Program-made: the position numbers and the translations under genes
Notes under the pieces: generated by a model
What the model saw: only the letters and a program-made list of their open reading frames with translations
Databases searched by the model: none
Told to the model about the DNA's origin: nothing
DNA from: Candidatus Omnitrophota bacterium
GTDB lineage: Bacteria > Omnitrophota > Gorgyraeia > 2-02-FULL-51-18
Reading direction: 5' to 3'
DNA length: 44,236 bases
NCBI GenBank assembly: GCA_016197155.1
Contig: JACPWF010000027.1
Location: 1 to 44,236 of the forward strand
Shown here: positions 12,626-20,609 of the stretch, piece after piece
How positions within the stretch are numbered: position 1 is the stretch's first letter
How the letters are laid out: the number at the start of each line of letters is the position of its first letter

Positions 12626-13771
12626 TCACCGGCGTGCGGCCAACGGCACGTAGGATTCGTCTTTTCTTCCCACGTAATGAGACAACGGCCGGATGAGCCG
12701 GTTGTCGGACAATTGTTCCAGCACATGGGCCGTCCAACCTGCCATGCGGCTGGCCGCGAACATCGTCGTGAACAAATCGACGGGGATGCCGATCGTGTAC
12801 AAAACCGAGGCGGAATAAAAATCGACGTTGCAGTTCAATTTTTTTCTTTCCCAGACCGTCTTTTCCAGCTTTTCGGAAATGGCGTACCACTTGGCCTGAG
12901 CGGCGTCTTGCTCGGCGAGCGTTTTGGCCATGATTTTCAGATCGGCCGCGCGCGGATCCGGGCCCTTGTAGACGCGGTGGCCGAAACCCATCAGTTTCTT
13001 TTTATTCTTCAACGCCTCGTCCACGTAGGCCTCGACCTTATTCACATCCCCTATTTCCAAAAGGCTCTCCATCGCATGGCTGTTCGCGGACCCGTGGAGG
13101 TCGCCCTTCAGCGTCCCTACGGCGGACACCGCCGCCGAATAAATATCGGAAAGCGTCGAGGCCGTGATCCGCGCGGCGAACGTGGAGGCGTTTAAGTCGT
13201 GCTCCGCCAGCAGAATGAAATATTGATCGAGCATCTTCACCTCGACGGCCGACGGGTCTTTGCCTTTCAGCATCCGGAGAAAATTCTCCGCGGCGTTCGA
13301 CGCGCCGTCGGCGCGGGGTGCGACGAATTTTTGAGAATGGCGCGCGCGGTCAAAACAGGCGATGATGGCCGGGGTCTTCGCGATGAGGCGGATGGCCTTG
13401 CGGACATTGGAATCCGGAGACTTGTCGTCCGCCTCGGGATCAAAAAACGACAAAAGTGAAATCGCGCTCCGCAGGACCGCCATCGGATGCGCGGACTTCG
13501 GAAAAGACCCGATGCGCTCGATGAGCTCCGCCGGGATGGAACGCTCGGACGCGAGTTTTTTTGAAAAATCCGCCAGCTCCGAGGCCATCGGCAAGCTTCC
13601 AAAAAGAAGCAGGTACGCGGTTTCCTCGAAATGGGAATACCGGACCAGATCGTGGATGTTGTATCCGCGGTAAATGAGTTTGGAATTGATCCCGTCGATC
13701 CGGCAGACCGAGCTTTGGGCGGCGATGACCCCTTCCAGTCCTTTCGAAAAAGAATCTTCCGTTTCGATCAA
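12626..13771 (-). CDS. gltA: citrate synthase (or methylcitrate synthase), type II
   Basis: It condenses acetyl-CoA and oxaloacetate to citrate. The TTG at 13771 gives 381 residues starting IETEDSFSKGLEGVIAA, the usual beginning of short bacterial enzymes, with GGAAGGG just upstream. The catalytic residues are seen in LHGSANSHAM (His; usually HGGANE), GFGHRVYKGPDPRA (His) and NVDFYSASVLY (Asp). The altered HGSANSHAM loop is unusual and could shift substrate choice, for example towards propionyl-CoA. It follows aspA by 11 bp in the same unit. Confidence 0.93.
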   Translation of the reverse strand: MIETEDSFSKGLEGVIAAQSSVCRIDGINSKLIYRGYNIHDLVRYSHFEETAYLLLFGSLPMASELADFSKKLASERSIPAELIERIGSFPKSAHPMAVLRSAISLLSFFDPEADDKSPDSNVRKAIRLIAKTPAIIACFDRARHSQKFVAPRADGASNAAENFLRMLKGKDPSAVEVKMLDQYFILLAEHDLNASTFAARITASTLSDIYSAAVSAVGTLKGDLHGSANSHAMESLLEIGDVNKVEAYVDEALKNKKKLMGFGHRVYKGPDPRAADLKIMAKTLAEQDAAQAKWYAISEKLEKTVWERKKLNCNVDFYSASVLYTIGIPVDLFTTMFAASRMAGWTAHVLEQLSDNRLIRPLSHYVGRKDESYVPLAARR

Positions 13772-13782
13772 GGCCCTTCCCC

Positions 13783-15189
13783 CTATTTTCCCGGAATCCC
13801 GGGCTCCGTCATCTTCGCGGGGTCCATGATCTTCCGGATCTCGTCTTCCGGCAAAATTTTCCGCTCGCGGATCACCTGCACGATGGTTTTTCCGGAGGCA
13901 TGCGCCTCTTTGGCCACCTCGGCCGCCTTCGCGTAGCCGATGAAGGCGTTTAACGCCGTCGCCAGCCCCATGCTCGTCTCGGCATAATGCCGGCAGCGCT
14001 CGGCGTTCACCGTGATGCCGGTCACGCATTTTTCGGAAAGGATCTTACAGGCATTCGCCAAAATGGTGATCGCAAAATTCAAATTAAAAACCATCACGGG
14101 CATCATCACATTGAGTTCCAGTTGTCCCGCCTGAACGGCCATCGCGATCGCGGTGTCACAGCCCACCGCCTGAAAGGCCACCATGTTCACCATTTCTAAA
14201 ATCGACGGGTTCACCTTTCCGGGCATGATCGAAGAGCCGGGTGCGGTGGCCGGCAAAGCGATCTCCGCCAGGCCCGTGGTCGGCCCCGAGGAAAGAAGCC
14301 TTAGGTCATTGGCAATGCGGATGATTTCAAGCGATAGATTCCTCAAGGCGGCGGACACCTCAGCAACCGGCCTTTGGCTTTGCATCGCTTCCCGCATGTC
14401 GGTGGCGGGCACGAGCTTAAGGCCCGTCAGTTTTTCCAATTCTTTGATCACCGCCTCGCGGTAACCGCGCGCGGTGTTGAGCCCCGTGCCGGCGGCGCTC
14501 CCGCCCATCCCCAGCTCGGCGAGCGATTTTTCCGCCGCCAGCAGAAACGCGCGCGATTTTTTCAGCGCCTCGCCGTAGGCCGTGAATTCCTGCCCCAGGC
14601 GGATCGGCACCGCGTCCTGGAGATGCGTGCGCGCGGATTTCAGAATGCCGTCAAATTCCTTGCCCTTTTTAAGAAGAGCCCCTTCGAGAATTTGCAGGGA
14701 CGGATGAAGATTTTCCTTCAATAAAAGAAGCCCGCACAGGCGCATCGCCGTGGGAAAGGTGTCGTTGGTCGACTGGCCCATGTTCACGTGATCGTTCGGA
14801 TGGACCGGCGAGTAGGCTCCCTTGGCCGCCCCCAAAATTTCATTCGCGCGGTTGGCGACGACCTCGTTCACGTTCATGTTGAACGCGGTGCCCGCCCCCA
14901 TCTGAAAAACATCCACCGGAAACTGGTCGCGCAGACTGCCGGCCAAAATCTCGTCACAGGCCCGGACGATCGCCTTCGCCGAGGCGGGCGCCAGCTCCCC
15001 CGCTTTTTCGTTGGCAATCGCCGCGGCCTTTTTGATGAACAGGTAGGAATCGATGAAACGGGGATGGGCGCGAAGGCCGCTCACGGGAAAATTTTCAATG
15101 GCCCGAACGGTCTGGATGCCGTAATAAACGGACGCCGGGATCGCGTGCGACCCCAGCGAATCTTTTTCGACGCGGGTATCCACACTCAT
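13783..15189 (-). CDS. aspA: aspartate ammonia-lyase
   Basis: A 468-residue member of the aspartase/fumarase superfamily. The N-terminal KDSLGSHAIPASVYYGIQT and VRAIENFPVSG favour aspartase over class II fumarase (YWGAQTQRS in the latter). The catalytic loop GSSIMPGKVNP is intact and the substrate motif HVNMGQSTNDTFPTAM is present. It would convert L-aspartate to fumarate and ammonia. It is placed before citrate synthase, so the pair may feed carbon from aspartate into the TCA cycle. A fumarase activity cannot be excluded from sequence alone. Confidence 0.88.
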   Translation of the reverse strand: MSVDTRVEKDSLGSHAIPASVYYGIQTVRAIENFPVSGLRAHPRFIDSYLFIKKAAAIANEKAGELAPASAKAIVRACDEILAGSLRDQFPVDVFQMGAGTAFNMNVNEVVANRANEILGAAKGAYSPVHPNDHVNMGQSTNDTFPTAMRLCGLLLLKENLHPSLQILEGALLKKGKEFDGILKSARTHLQDAVPIRLGQEFTAYGEALKKSRAFLLAAEKSLAELGMGGSAAGTGLNTARGYREAVIKELEKLTGLKLVPATDMREAMQSQRPVAEVSAALRNLSLEIIRIANDLRLLSSGPTTGLAEIALPATAPGSSIMPGKVNPSILEMVNMVAFQAVGCDTAIAMAVQAGQLELNVMMPVMVFNLNFAITILANACKILSEKCVTGITVNAERCRHYAETSMGLATALNAFIGYAKAAEVAKEAHASGKTIVQVIRERKILPEDEIRKIMDPAKMTEPGIPGK

Positions 15190-15199
15190 CCCAAACTCA

Positions 15200-15445
15200 T
15201 TATTTCAGATCCGAAGGAGGCTCGGAAGCGTGTTTCGAGGAGGCGTGAGAGCCGGCGGCCGTGGCCTCTTTCAACTGATTCTGAAGCCTGGTGACCTCCT
15301 CATCCTTGGTCGAAAGCTGTCCCTGAAGGGCCGCGAGCTTCGCGTTCAGCGCGTCAATGTCGGTTTGATAATTCCGCCCGGTCGCGCAACCGGATGCCGT
15401 CAAAAAAGACAAAAAAACGAGGAACAAACAGGCCTTACGCTTCAT
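15200..15445 (-). CDS. small coiled-coil lipoprotein
   Basis: An 81-residue protein with a lipoprotein signal peptide and lipobox (FLSFLTASGC, Cys ~20), then a heptad-patterned coiled coil (DIDALNAKLAALQGQL to VTRLQNQLKEA) and a polar Ser/His tail. It resembles Lpp-like outer-membrane lipoproteins in design. It lacks the C-terminal lysine context of true Braun lipoprotein, although the last residue is Lys. The ATG at 15445 overlaps the TGA of the GH57 gene by one base. Its role is unknown. Confidence 0.85.
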   Translation of the reverse strand: MKRKACLFLVFLSFLTASGCATGRNYQTDIDALNAKLAALQGQLSTKDEEVTRLQNQLKEATAAGSHASSKHASEPPSDLK

Positions 15446-17046
15446 CAAATTTCCCTTTCTTTTCTTCGGTTTGCGTAGATTTGGTAATCGATATCCGGAA
15501 AAAGATTATCCATAGATTCTATGCTTTCCAAATGGCCGATGTCCATAGAATTTTTATTCAATTCCTCCCAAAGCCGCGTGAATCGCGCCAAATGTTCGCG
15601 CGTGCGCCTGACGGCATAGTCGGTGTGCGTGCCCGTCTTCATGATGAACGCCCAGTCGCTGGCCTGGGCGAGCAAAAGCTCGCGCGCCATTTGGTTCAGC
15701 GCGCGGCGCCGGACAACGGAGGGGTCCGGAAAATGCCGCGCCGATTCGGTCATGCGCCGGGCCGCCTCGTGAAGCGGCCGGTAGATCCAGTCGTTCGAGG
15801 GGTTCAGCCAAACCTCGGCGTAGCCGTTGTACCCCCAGCTGGACATCGGGGGATTGACGGTTTGATGCTCCGGATATTTTTCCAAATAGCCGCTCGGCGT
15901 GATCGTCTTGAAAACGGTCCCCTCCGAATGGATCTTGCGGAGAAGAAACTCGAGCCACCGCGGCCCCTCAAACCACCAATGCCCGAAAAGCTCCGCGTCG
16001 TAGGGCGCCAGAACGATGGGCGGTTTTTTCATGAGCGAATGAAGGTGCTCGATCTGTTTTTCCCGGTTGAATAGGAAATTGCCGGCGTGCGCGGCGGCTT
16101 TTTCGAGGGCGGCCGCGGGCGCATACGGCTCTTTCTGCGCGGAGCCGGTGATGCGGAAATATTTGAGCCCGGTCTGGATACGCGCGCCGTCGCCGTTGAG
16201 ATAAGGACGGACGTATTCGTAATCCAGATCGAAACCGATGTCGCGGTAAAACTCCCGATAGATCGGGTCGCCCGGATAACCCTCTTCGGCGCTCCAGACG
16301 CTTTTGGAGGATTCGCGGTCACGGCCGAAGGCCGCCACGCCGGACGGGCAATACACGGGGGCGTGGACACCGTACCTGGGCCTGGGGGTCGCGAACAAAA
16401 TCCCGTGCGTCTCTAAAATAAAAAACCGCAGGCCCTCTTCCTTCAAAATTTGATCGAGTCCCGGATAATACCCGCATTCCGGCAGCCATATCCCGCGCGG
16501 GTCGCGGCCAAAAATCCGCCGGTGCGTTTGGACCCCCACACGGATCTGCGCCCTCACCGCCTCGGGACAGATCTCCATCAGGGGCAAAAAGCCGTGAGTC
16601 GCCGCCGAGGTGATGATCTCGACCTGTCCGCGCTCCATCCATTCTTTGAAAGCCCTTGTCAGATCTTTTTGATAACGGCCGCAGAAAATTTCTCTGGCCT
16701 CGCCGAAAAGTCCGCGGTACATCCGCGCCAGGCCGCCGGATACCGGCTCGTTCGACGTGCGCCGGACCTCCTTGTCCGCGAGCTCGATCAGCGAATCCAG
16801 ATGCCGGACATAGCGATCCTGCAAAAGCGGATCGGTCATCATCGATAAAAGCGTCGGCGTGAGCGACAGCGTCAGGCGAAAATCCACACCATCCCGCGCG
16901 AGCGCGTCCATCGCCTTCAAAAGCGGGATGTAGCTTTCCGTCATGGCCTCGTAGAACCATTTCTCTTCCAGAAAATGTTCGTGCTCGGGGTGGCGGACGT
17001 ACGGCAGATGCGCGTGCAGGACGATCACCAGATACCCTTTTTCCAT
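15445..17046 (-). CDS. GH57 1,4-alpha-glucan branching enzyme
   Basis: A 533-residue glycoside hydrolase of family 57. The ATG at 17046 starts MEKGYLVIVLHAHLPYVRHP, the family's first conserved region. The predicted nucleophile is E190 in GIWLPECGY and the acid/base is D350 in APYDAELFGHWW, with the spacing known for archaeal and Thermus GH57 branching enzymes. The C-terminal ~100 residues form the helical DUF1957-type domain (NPSNDWIYRPLHEAARRM). It would introduce alpha-1,6 branches into glycogen-like glucan in the cytoplasm. A DUF4912 gene ends 10 nt upstream, a recurrent pairing. No glycogen synthase is in the window. Confidence 0.92.
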   Translation of the reverse strand: MEKGYLVIVLHAHLPYVRHPEHEHFLEEKWFYEAMTESYIPLLKAMDALARDGVDFRLTLSLTPTLLSMMTDPLLQDRYVRHLDSLIELADKEVRRTSNEPVSGGLARMYRGLFGEAREIFCGRYQKDLTRAFKEWMERGQVEIITSAATHGFLPLMEICPEAVRAQIRVGVQTHRRIFGRDPRGIWLPECGYYPGLDQILKEEGLRFFILETHGILFATPRPRYGVHAPVYCPSGVAAFGRDRESSKSVWSAEEGYPGDPIYREFYRDIGFDLDYEYVRPYLNGDGARIQTGLKYFRITGSAQKEPYAPAAALEKAAAHAGNFLFNREKQIEHLHSLMKKPPIVLAPYDAELFGHWWFEGPRWLEFLLRKIHSEGTVFKTITPSGYLEKYPEHQTVNPPMSSWGYNGYAEVWLNPSNDWIYRPLHEAARRMTESARHFPDPSVVRRRALNQMARELLLAQASDWAFIMKTGTHTDYAVRRTREHLARFTRLWEELNKNSMDIGHLESIESMDNLFPDIDYQIYANRRKEREI

Positions 17047-17056
17047 CGCGGATTTT

Positions 17057-17614
17057 CTAGGCCTTTGAGGAGGGTTCGGGCTCTGGGAAAAAGGAAGGCG
17101 ATGATTCGGAATGCAGGTGCGGGAGGCTCGCGGCTTCATCGAACAGCCCTTCAATGGGCATCCACTCCCGGTCCCGGACATCGGAAACGCCGTGCCGGGG
17201 CGTGCGGGCGCGATTCGACCGGACCCACGGAAAAAACCGCCCCGCGGCCGTCATCGCGCCGATTTCCACGAACCAGTCGCGGTCCGGGACACCCACATCG
17301 ATGTACCAATGATCCGCGCCGGAAGGCAAATCAATATCAAAAGGCTTTTCGGGTCCGTGAACACGCATCACCGTCCGGTCCGCCCGCAAACCCCTCCCCC
17401 GGATCTGGCGGAGCACGGCCTCCTTTCGTTCGGCGGCCACTTCCCAATAAGCAAAAACCCACCACGGGTCACGCGCCATGAGGACGGCGCGGCCGGTATC
17501 GTTATTCTTCAATCTTTTTATTTTCAATGACTTACGAGAATATTGGCGGGGTTTTTTAGCGGGAGATTTTTTGATTTTCTTAAGGATTTTTTTACGGACA
17601 GGCTTCCTTTTCAT
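17057..17614 (-). CDS. DUF4912 domain protein
   Basis: A 185-residue protein. A very basic N-terminus (MKRKPVRKKILKKIKKSPAK) is followed by a DUF4912 domain (LMARDPWWVFAYWEV, then DIDLPSGADHWYIDVG and FVEIG) and an acidic tail. DUF4912 proteins are commonly encoded beside GH57 enzymes and resemble carbohydrate-binding folds, so a glucan-binding helper of the branching enzyme is a reasonable inference. AGGGG lies 5 nt before the ATG. A consensus-like promoter (17634-17662) makes this the first gene of the DUF4912-GH57-lipoprotein-aspA-gltA unit. Confidence 0.85.
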   Translation of the reverse strand: MKRKPVRKKILKKIKKSPAKKPRQYSRKSLKIKRLKNNDTGRAVLMARDPWWVFAYWEVAAERKEAVLRQIRGRGLRADRTVMRVHGPEKPFDIDLPSGADHWYIDVGVPDRDWFVEIGAMTAAGRFFPWVRSNRARTPRHGVSDVRDREWMPIEGLFDEAASLPHLHSESSPSFFPEPEPSSKA

Positions 17615-17633
17615 GACGGCCCCTCATGACCCC

Positions 17634-17662
17634 ATTATAAAACAAGAAACGGGCGAATACAA
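17634..17662 (-). promoter_or_regulatory. promoter of the DUF4912-GH57 operon
   Basis: TTGTAT (17662-17657), 17 bp, TATAAT (17639-17634). The predicted start falls ~14 nt before the DUF4912 ATG, leaving just enough leader for the AGGGG ribosome site. Confidence 0.65.
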
Positions 17663-17675
17663 TCGAAGAAGCGGT

Positions 17676-19064
17676 TTATGCGCGGGACAAAAGACGCAGG
17701 TCGCCCACCGAGGCCCTCACGGAAAAATCGGACTTGGGCAGATCCTTTTGAAGCGTCTCCCAATCACGGGCGCGGACGACGCAAAAGAAATTTTTGACGG
17801 ACCGGGCGGCCGACACGAAGGCCTCGGGGTTATCCACATAGAGGCTTCGTTTCCCCCAATAAAAAGATATGGCCGGCGACTCGTGAAAATTGTAAAGGTA
17901 AACATCTTTTTCCCCGGCGAGCTCCTTCTGGACCGCCGGCGTCAGGATTTTCAAATCGTGGCTGTAATCCTGGCTGAAAAGACGCGAATAATAAATGTGG
18001 AGCACCAGGATCAGTAAAAACGCCAGCGAAACGCCTCTCCGGTAACGCTCATGAAACAGCTTCACGAAAAAGCAGGCGACCGACAGGGAAAGCGGCGGAT
18101 AAACCGGCAGAAGATACCAGGGGAGTTTCGTCCGCATCACGGTGATGATGATAAAAATAACGAACATCCACGAGGTGAGAAAAATAATTTCCGGCTCGCG
18201 GTTCTTAAGAGCCTTGAAAAGAAAAAGAGGGGCCGAGAAGATCCCGATGAGCACCCACGGATGATACTTGTTCACCAAGACACGGATGTAAAAATAAAAA
18301 TTTCCGCCGTGACCATCCACCGCGGTGAGCGTGCGAACCCAGGAATGCTTCACCACGGCCTCACTGACGAAGGAATTGTGATAGACAAACGTCTCCCATA
18401 GATTCCACGGCAGGGCGATCGCGACGGCGAGGATCACGCCGATCCAGTACGACGACCGGCCGAGGATCTCCATCTCCCCCGCCCACAAACAATAAAGCCA
18501 GACGACGGGCAACAGCATGAGCGCGGCGAAACTCTTCGTCAGAATCCCCAGGCCCAGGGCGATGCCGGAGAAAATAAGGTACCGGTTTTGGTCCCGGCCT
18601 CTCCAAAAGAAAAAGAGGGCCAGCGTCAAAAAGAAAACCAGCGGCGCGTCGGTCATGCCGAAACGCGCGAAGCGCAGGAAGTGAGAGGAGCTGAGGAGAA
18701 CGAGCGCCCCGACAAAACCCGTCCAGCGGTTGAAAAGCCTCCGGCCCAAAAAATAGGTGACCAGCACCGCGCCCACGCCGCACAAAGCGGAAAAAAGCCT
18801 CGCGCTAAATTCATTCACGCCGAACAGTTTATAAAAAACCGCCGTGCCCCAGATCGAAACCGGCGGCTTGTCAAACCACGGCGCTCCATTCAGGGTCAGG
18901 CGGAGCCAGTCCCCGCTGAGCGCCATTTCCTTGGCCACCGAGGCATAGATCGCCTCATCCCAGCTGGCGAGCGATCCATAACCCAGCCGGAAAATGAGGA
19001 AAAAAAGGGATGCGCCCAGGAGAAAGAGAACGTCGATGAGACTGTCTTTTGCGGGATTCTTCAA
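17676..19064 (-). CDS. ArnT/PMT-type membrane glycosyltransferase
   Basis: A 462-residue polytopic membrane protein with ~11 hydrophobic segments. The first periplasmic loop carries [20 protein letters not shown] and PWFDKPP, the acidic and DKPP motifs of the GT39/GT83 family, which uses polyprenyl-phosphate sugars to modify lipid A or proteins. The TTG start at 19064 overlaps the pdaD stop (TTGA), so it is probably coupled to pdaD. The acceptor and donor are unknown. A link to arginine-derived polyamine chemistry is not evident beyond co-transcription. Confidence 0.88.
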   Translation of the reverse strand: MKNPAKDSLIDVLFLLGASLFFLIFRLGYGSLASWDEAIYASVAKEMALSGDWLRLTLNGAPWFDKPPVSIWGTAVFYKLFGVNEFSARLFSALCGVGAVLVTYFLGRRLFNRWTGFVGALVLLSSSHFLRFARFGMTDAPLVFFLTLALFFFWRGRDQNRYLIFSGIALGLGILTKSFAALMLLPVVWLYCLWAGEMEILGRSSYWIGVILAVAIALPWNLWETFVYHNSFVSEAVVKHSWVRTLTAVDGHGGNFYFYIRVLVNKYHPWVLIGIFSAPLFLFKALKNREPEIIFLTSWMFVIFIIITVMRTKLPWYLLPVYPPLSLSVACFFVKLFHERYRRGVSLAFLLILVLHIYYSRLFSQDYSHDLKILTPAVQKELAGEKDVYLYNFHESPAISFYWGKRSLYVDNPEAFVSAARSVKNFFCVVRARDWETLQKDLPKSDFSVRASVGDLRLLSRA

Positions 19065-19672
19065 AAAATAAAAACACCGGCGGCGACCACGGTCGTATAA
19101 CCGCCCTTTTCCACGACGGCCGACTGTGTCACGTTGGTGGTCTTCACGATCTTGTCCGAGATTCTGAAAATTTCCTCTTTTTCATCCCAACTTTTATCCT
19201 CGTCGATGTCGATGCCGAGTGTCGAGGCCAGCATCGCCGCCGCCAGGTCCTCGGCGGTGTCCCCCGCCTCTTTTTCCGTCTGGCCGTAGGCGTAGTACTC
19301 GCTCAGATAACCGTAAGTGTTGGAATCCGACGGAATCGCACAGCCGATCGAGGAGGCGATGAGACGGCGGTTTTCATTCGAGGAGAGCCGCGCCGTCACG
19401 GCAAACGTGATCATGCCGGGGTAAATGTATTTGGCGCCTTCATTGCGCGAGATGAGTTCGCAGTTCGGGGGGAAGATGCTTGAGACGTGAACGATGTTGC
19501 ATTTCTCGATGCCAGCGTCGCGCAGGGCCAGCTCAAACGACCGGAGCTCGTGCTTATGGGAACCGGTGCCTTTCGTGAAAAACATTTTTTTGGGAACCAG
19601 CATCTGCTGACCGGTGGTCGCCAGATGATTCTGTAGCTGCACGCCCGCGCCGTTGGGGGGAGTCCCGGCCAT
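19061..19672 (-). CDS. pdaD: pyruvoyl-dependent arginine decarboxylase
   Basis: A PvlArgDC proenzyme that self-cleaves to create the pyruvoyl group and converts arginine to agmatine. The cleavage site is the double serine S64-S65 in [11 protein letters not shown]. Other family segments are [20 protein letters not shown] and [19 protein letters not shown]. The length of 203 residues is slightly above the usual 160-195. GGAGG lies ~13 nt upstream of the ATG, and a consensus promoter is at 19724-19752. Agmatine would feed polyamine synthesis, but speB-like genes are not in the window. Confidence 0.93.
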   Translation of the reverse strand: MAGTPPNGAGVQLQNHLATTGQQMLVPKKMFFTKGTGSHKHELRSFELALRDAGIEKCNIVHVSSIFPPNCELISRNEGAKYIYPGMITFAVTARLSSNENRRLIASSIGCAIPSDSNTYGYLSEYYAYGQTEKEAGDTAEDLAAAMLASTLGIDIDEDKSWDEKEEIFRISDKIVKTTNVTQSAVVEKGGYTTVVAAGVFIF

Positions 19673-19723
19673 CTTTTTTTAAGCGCCTCCTTTTAAAAAT
19701 TCAGAAAAAAATCATCCGCAGTT

Positions 19724-19752
19724 ACTATACGTTTCCTGATTTCCAAAGTCAA
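19724..19752 (-). promoter_or_regulatory. pdaD promoter
   Basis: TTGACT (19752-19747), 17 bp, TATAGT (19729-19724), giving a ~45-nt leader with GGAGG before pdaD. Its -35 is only 6 bp from the -35 of the divergent zinc-ribbon promoter. Confidence 0.78.
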
Positions 19753-19758
19753 GCGGCA

Positions 19759-19787
19759 TTGACTTCGTCCCATGCGCCTGATAAACT
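19759..19787 (+). promoter_or_regulatory. promoter of the zinc-ribbon gene
   Basis: TTGACT (19759-19764), 17 bp, TAAACT (19782-19787), ending 6 nt before the ATG at 19794. The transcript should begin at or next to the start codon. Confidence 0.75.
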
Positions 19788-19793
19788 TTTTTC

Positions 19794-19949
19794 ATGAAAT
19801 GCGACACCTGCGGCAAAGAGACTCCCGAGGTCCGGCGCGTCGTCGTCGATGCCGGATACGACCGCGTGCTCGCCAAACCTCTCTACAACTGCCCGGACTG
19901 CTACGCCAAAAAAGAAGCGGCCAAGCGCCTCAGGAAGCCCAGTCCCTAG
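19794..19949 (+). CDS. small zinc-ribbon protein, 51 aa
   Basis: A short frame starting MKCDTCGKETPEVRRVVV, with two CxxC pairs (CDTC at 3-6 and CPDC at 33-36) and a basic C-terminal tail (AKKEAAKRLRK). This is a classic single zinc ribbon. A consensus promoter ends 6 nt before the ATG, so the gene is probably real and leaderless. It lies divergent from pdaD and overlaps the 3' end of lipM by 20 bp, tail to tail. It could be a nucleic-acid-binding or ribosome-associated protein; the function is not recognisable. Confidence 0.75.
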   Translation: MKCDTCGKETPEVRRVVVDAGYDRVLAKPLYNCPDCYAKKEAAKRLRKPSP

Positions 19950-20607
19950 AAGAATATCTTTCGGATTCTTTCTTCCTCGCCGAAATGAGCTCCTCTTCGC
20001 TCAAAGGGACGGGCTCGAAAATCATGTTCATCTTGGATTCAAAACCTCGGCAAATCAGATCCACCAAAAGATCCTTTTCCAAATTCAAAAAAACCGTCGA
20101 TTGATGCAAAAGAGCGCCCCCGACCCTGCGCTGGCTGGCGCCCACCACCTTTTTCCCTTTTAAAAGCAGATCGTGGCAGGAGGGCGAATCAAAACAGACG
20201 CGGTCCTTGCCCACCGCGCGCCCCGAAGGCACGGTTTTGCAGTCGGCAAAATCCAATCCCGGAAAATGCGGCGCGAGCCCCGCTCTCAACGCTTCGTTCA
20301 CCGCCAGATACGAGCCCTTCACGCCGCCGGTGAAAAAAGGATTGGGCTGGGGAAAAATAAGCGAGAACGTGAGATCCTTGTCGTGCAAAACCGCCCCGCC
20401 CCCCGTGAGGCGCCGGACCACGGGAAAATTCCTTTTCTCCGCCTTTTGGAAATACCCCACCGACCACGACGGCTCTTTCCAAAAATAAATCCGGAGCACG
20501 GGCAAGGCGCTACCCTTGGCCTGTCTTTCCAAAAACATCTCGTCGATGGCCATGTTGAGCGTGCCGGAGAGCGGGACGTCCAGGACGAGGCGGACGCGAT
20601 GGGCCAT
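19930..20607 (-). CDS. lipM: lipoate/octanoate transferase (LipM-like)
   Basis: A 225-residue member of the biotin/lipoate A/B ligase family. RRLTGGGAVLHDKDLTFSL is the lipoyl-binding motif, and CFDSPSCHDLLLKGKKVVG, with a Cys at the position of the LipM nucleophile, favours an octanoyl-ACP:GcvH transferase over an ATP-dependent ligase. It lies 2 nt after gcvPB at the end of the gcv run, so GcvH is its likely substrate. No lipoyl synthase (lipA) is in the window. The LipM versus LplA assignment is moderately sure. Confidence 0.82.
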   Translation of the reverse strand: MAHRVRLVLDVPLSGTLNMAIDEMFLERQAKGSALPVLRIYFWKEPSWSVGYFQKAEKRNFPVVRRLTGGGAVLHDKDLTFSLIFPQPNPFFTGGVKGSYLAVNEALRAGLAPHFPGLDFADCKTVPSGRAVGKDRVCFDSPSCHDLLLKGKKVVGASQRRVGGALLHQSTVFLNLEKDLLVDLICRGFESKMNMIFEPVPLSEEELISARKKESERYSSRDWAS

Positions 20608-20609
20608 GT

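Noticed and set aside
13783-15189. Class II fumarase instead of aspartase
   Set aside because: VYYGIQT and RAIENFPVSG fit aspartase better than the fumarase YWGAQTQRS pattern, though activity is not proven.
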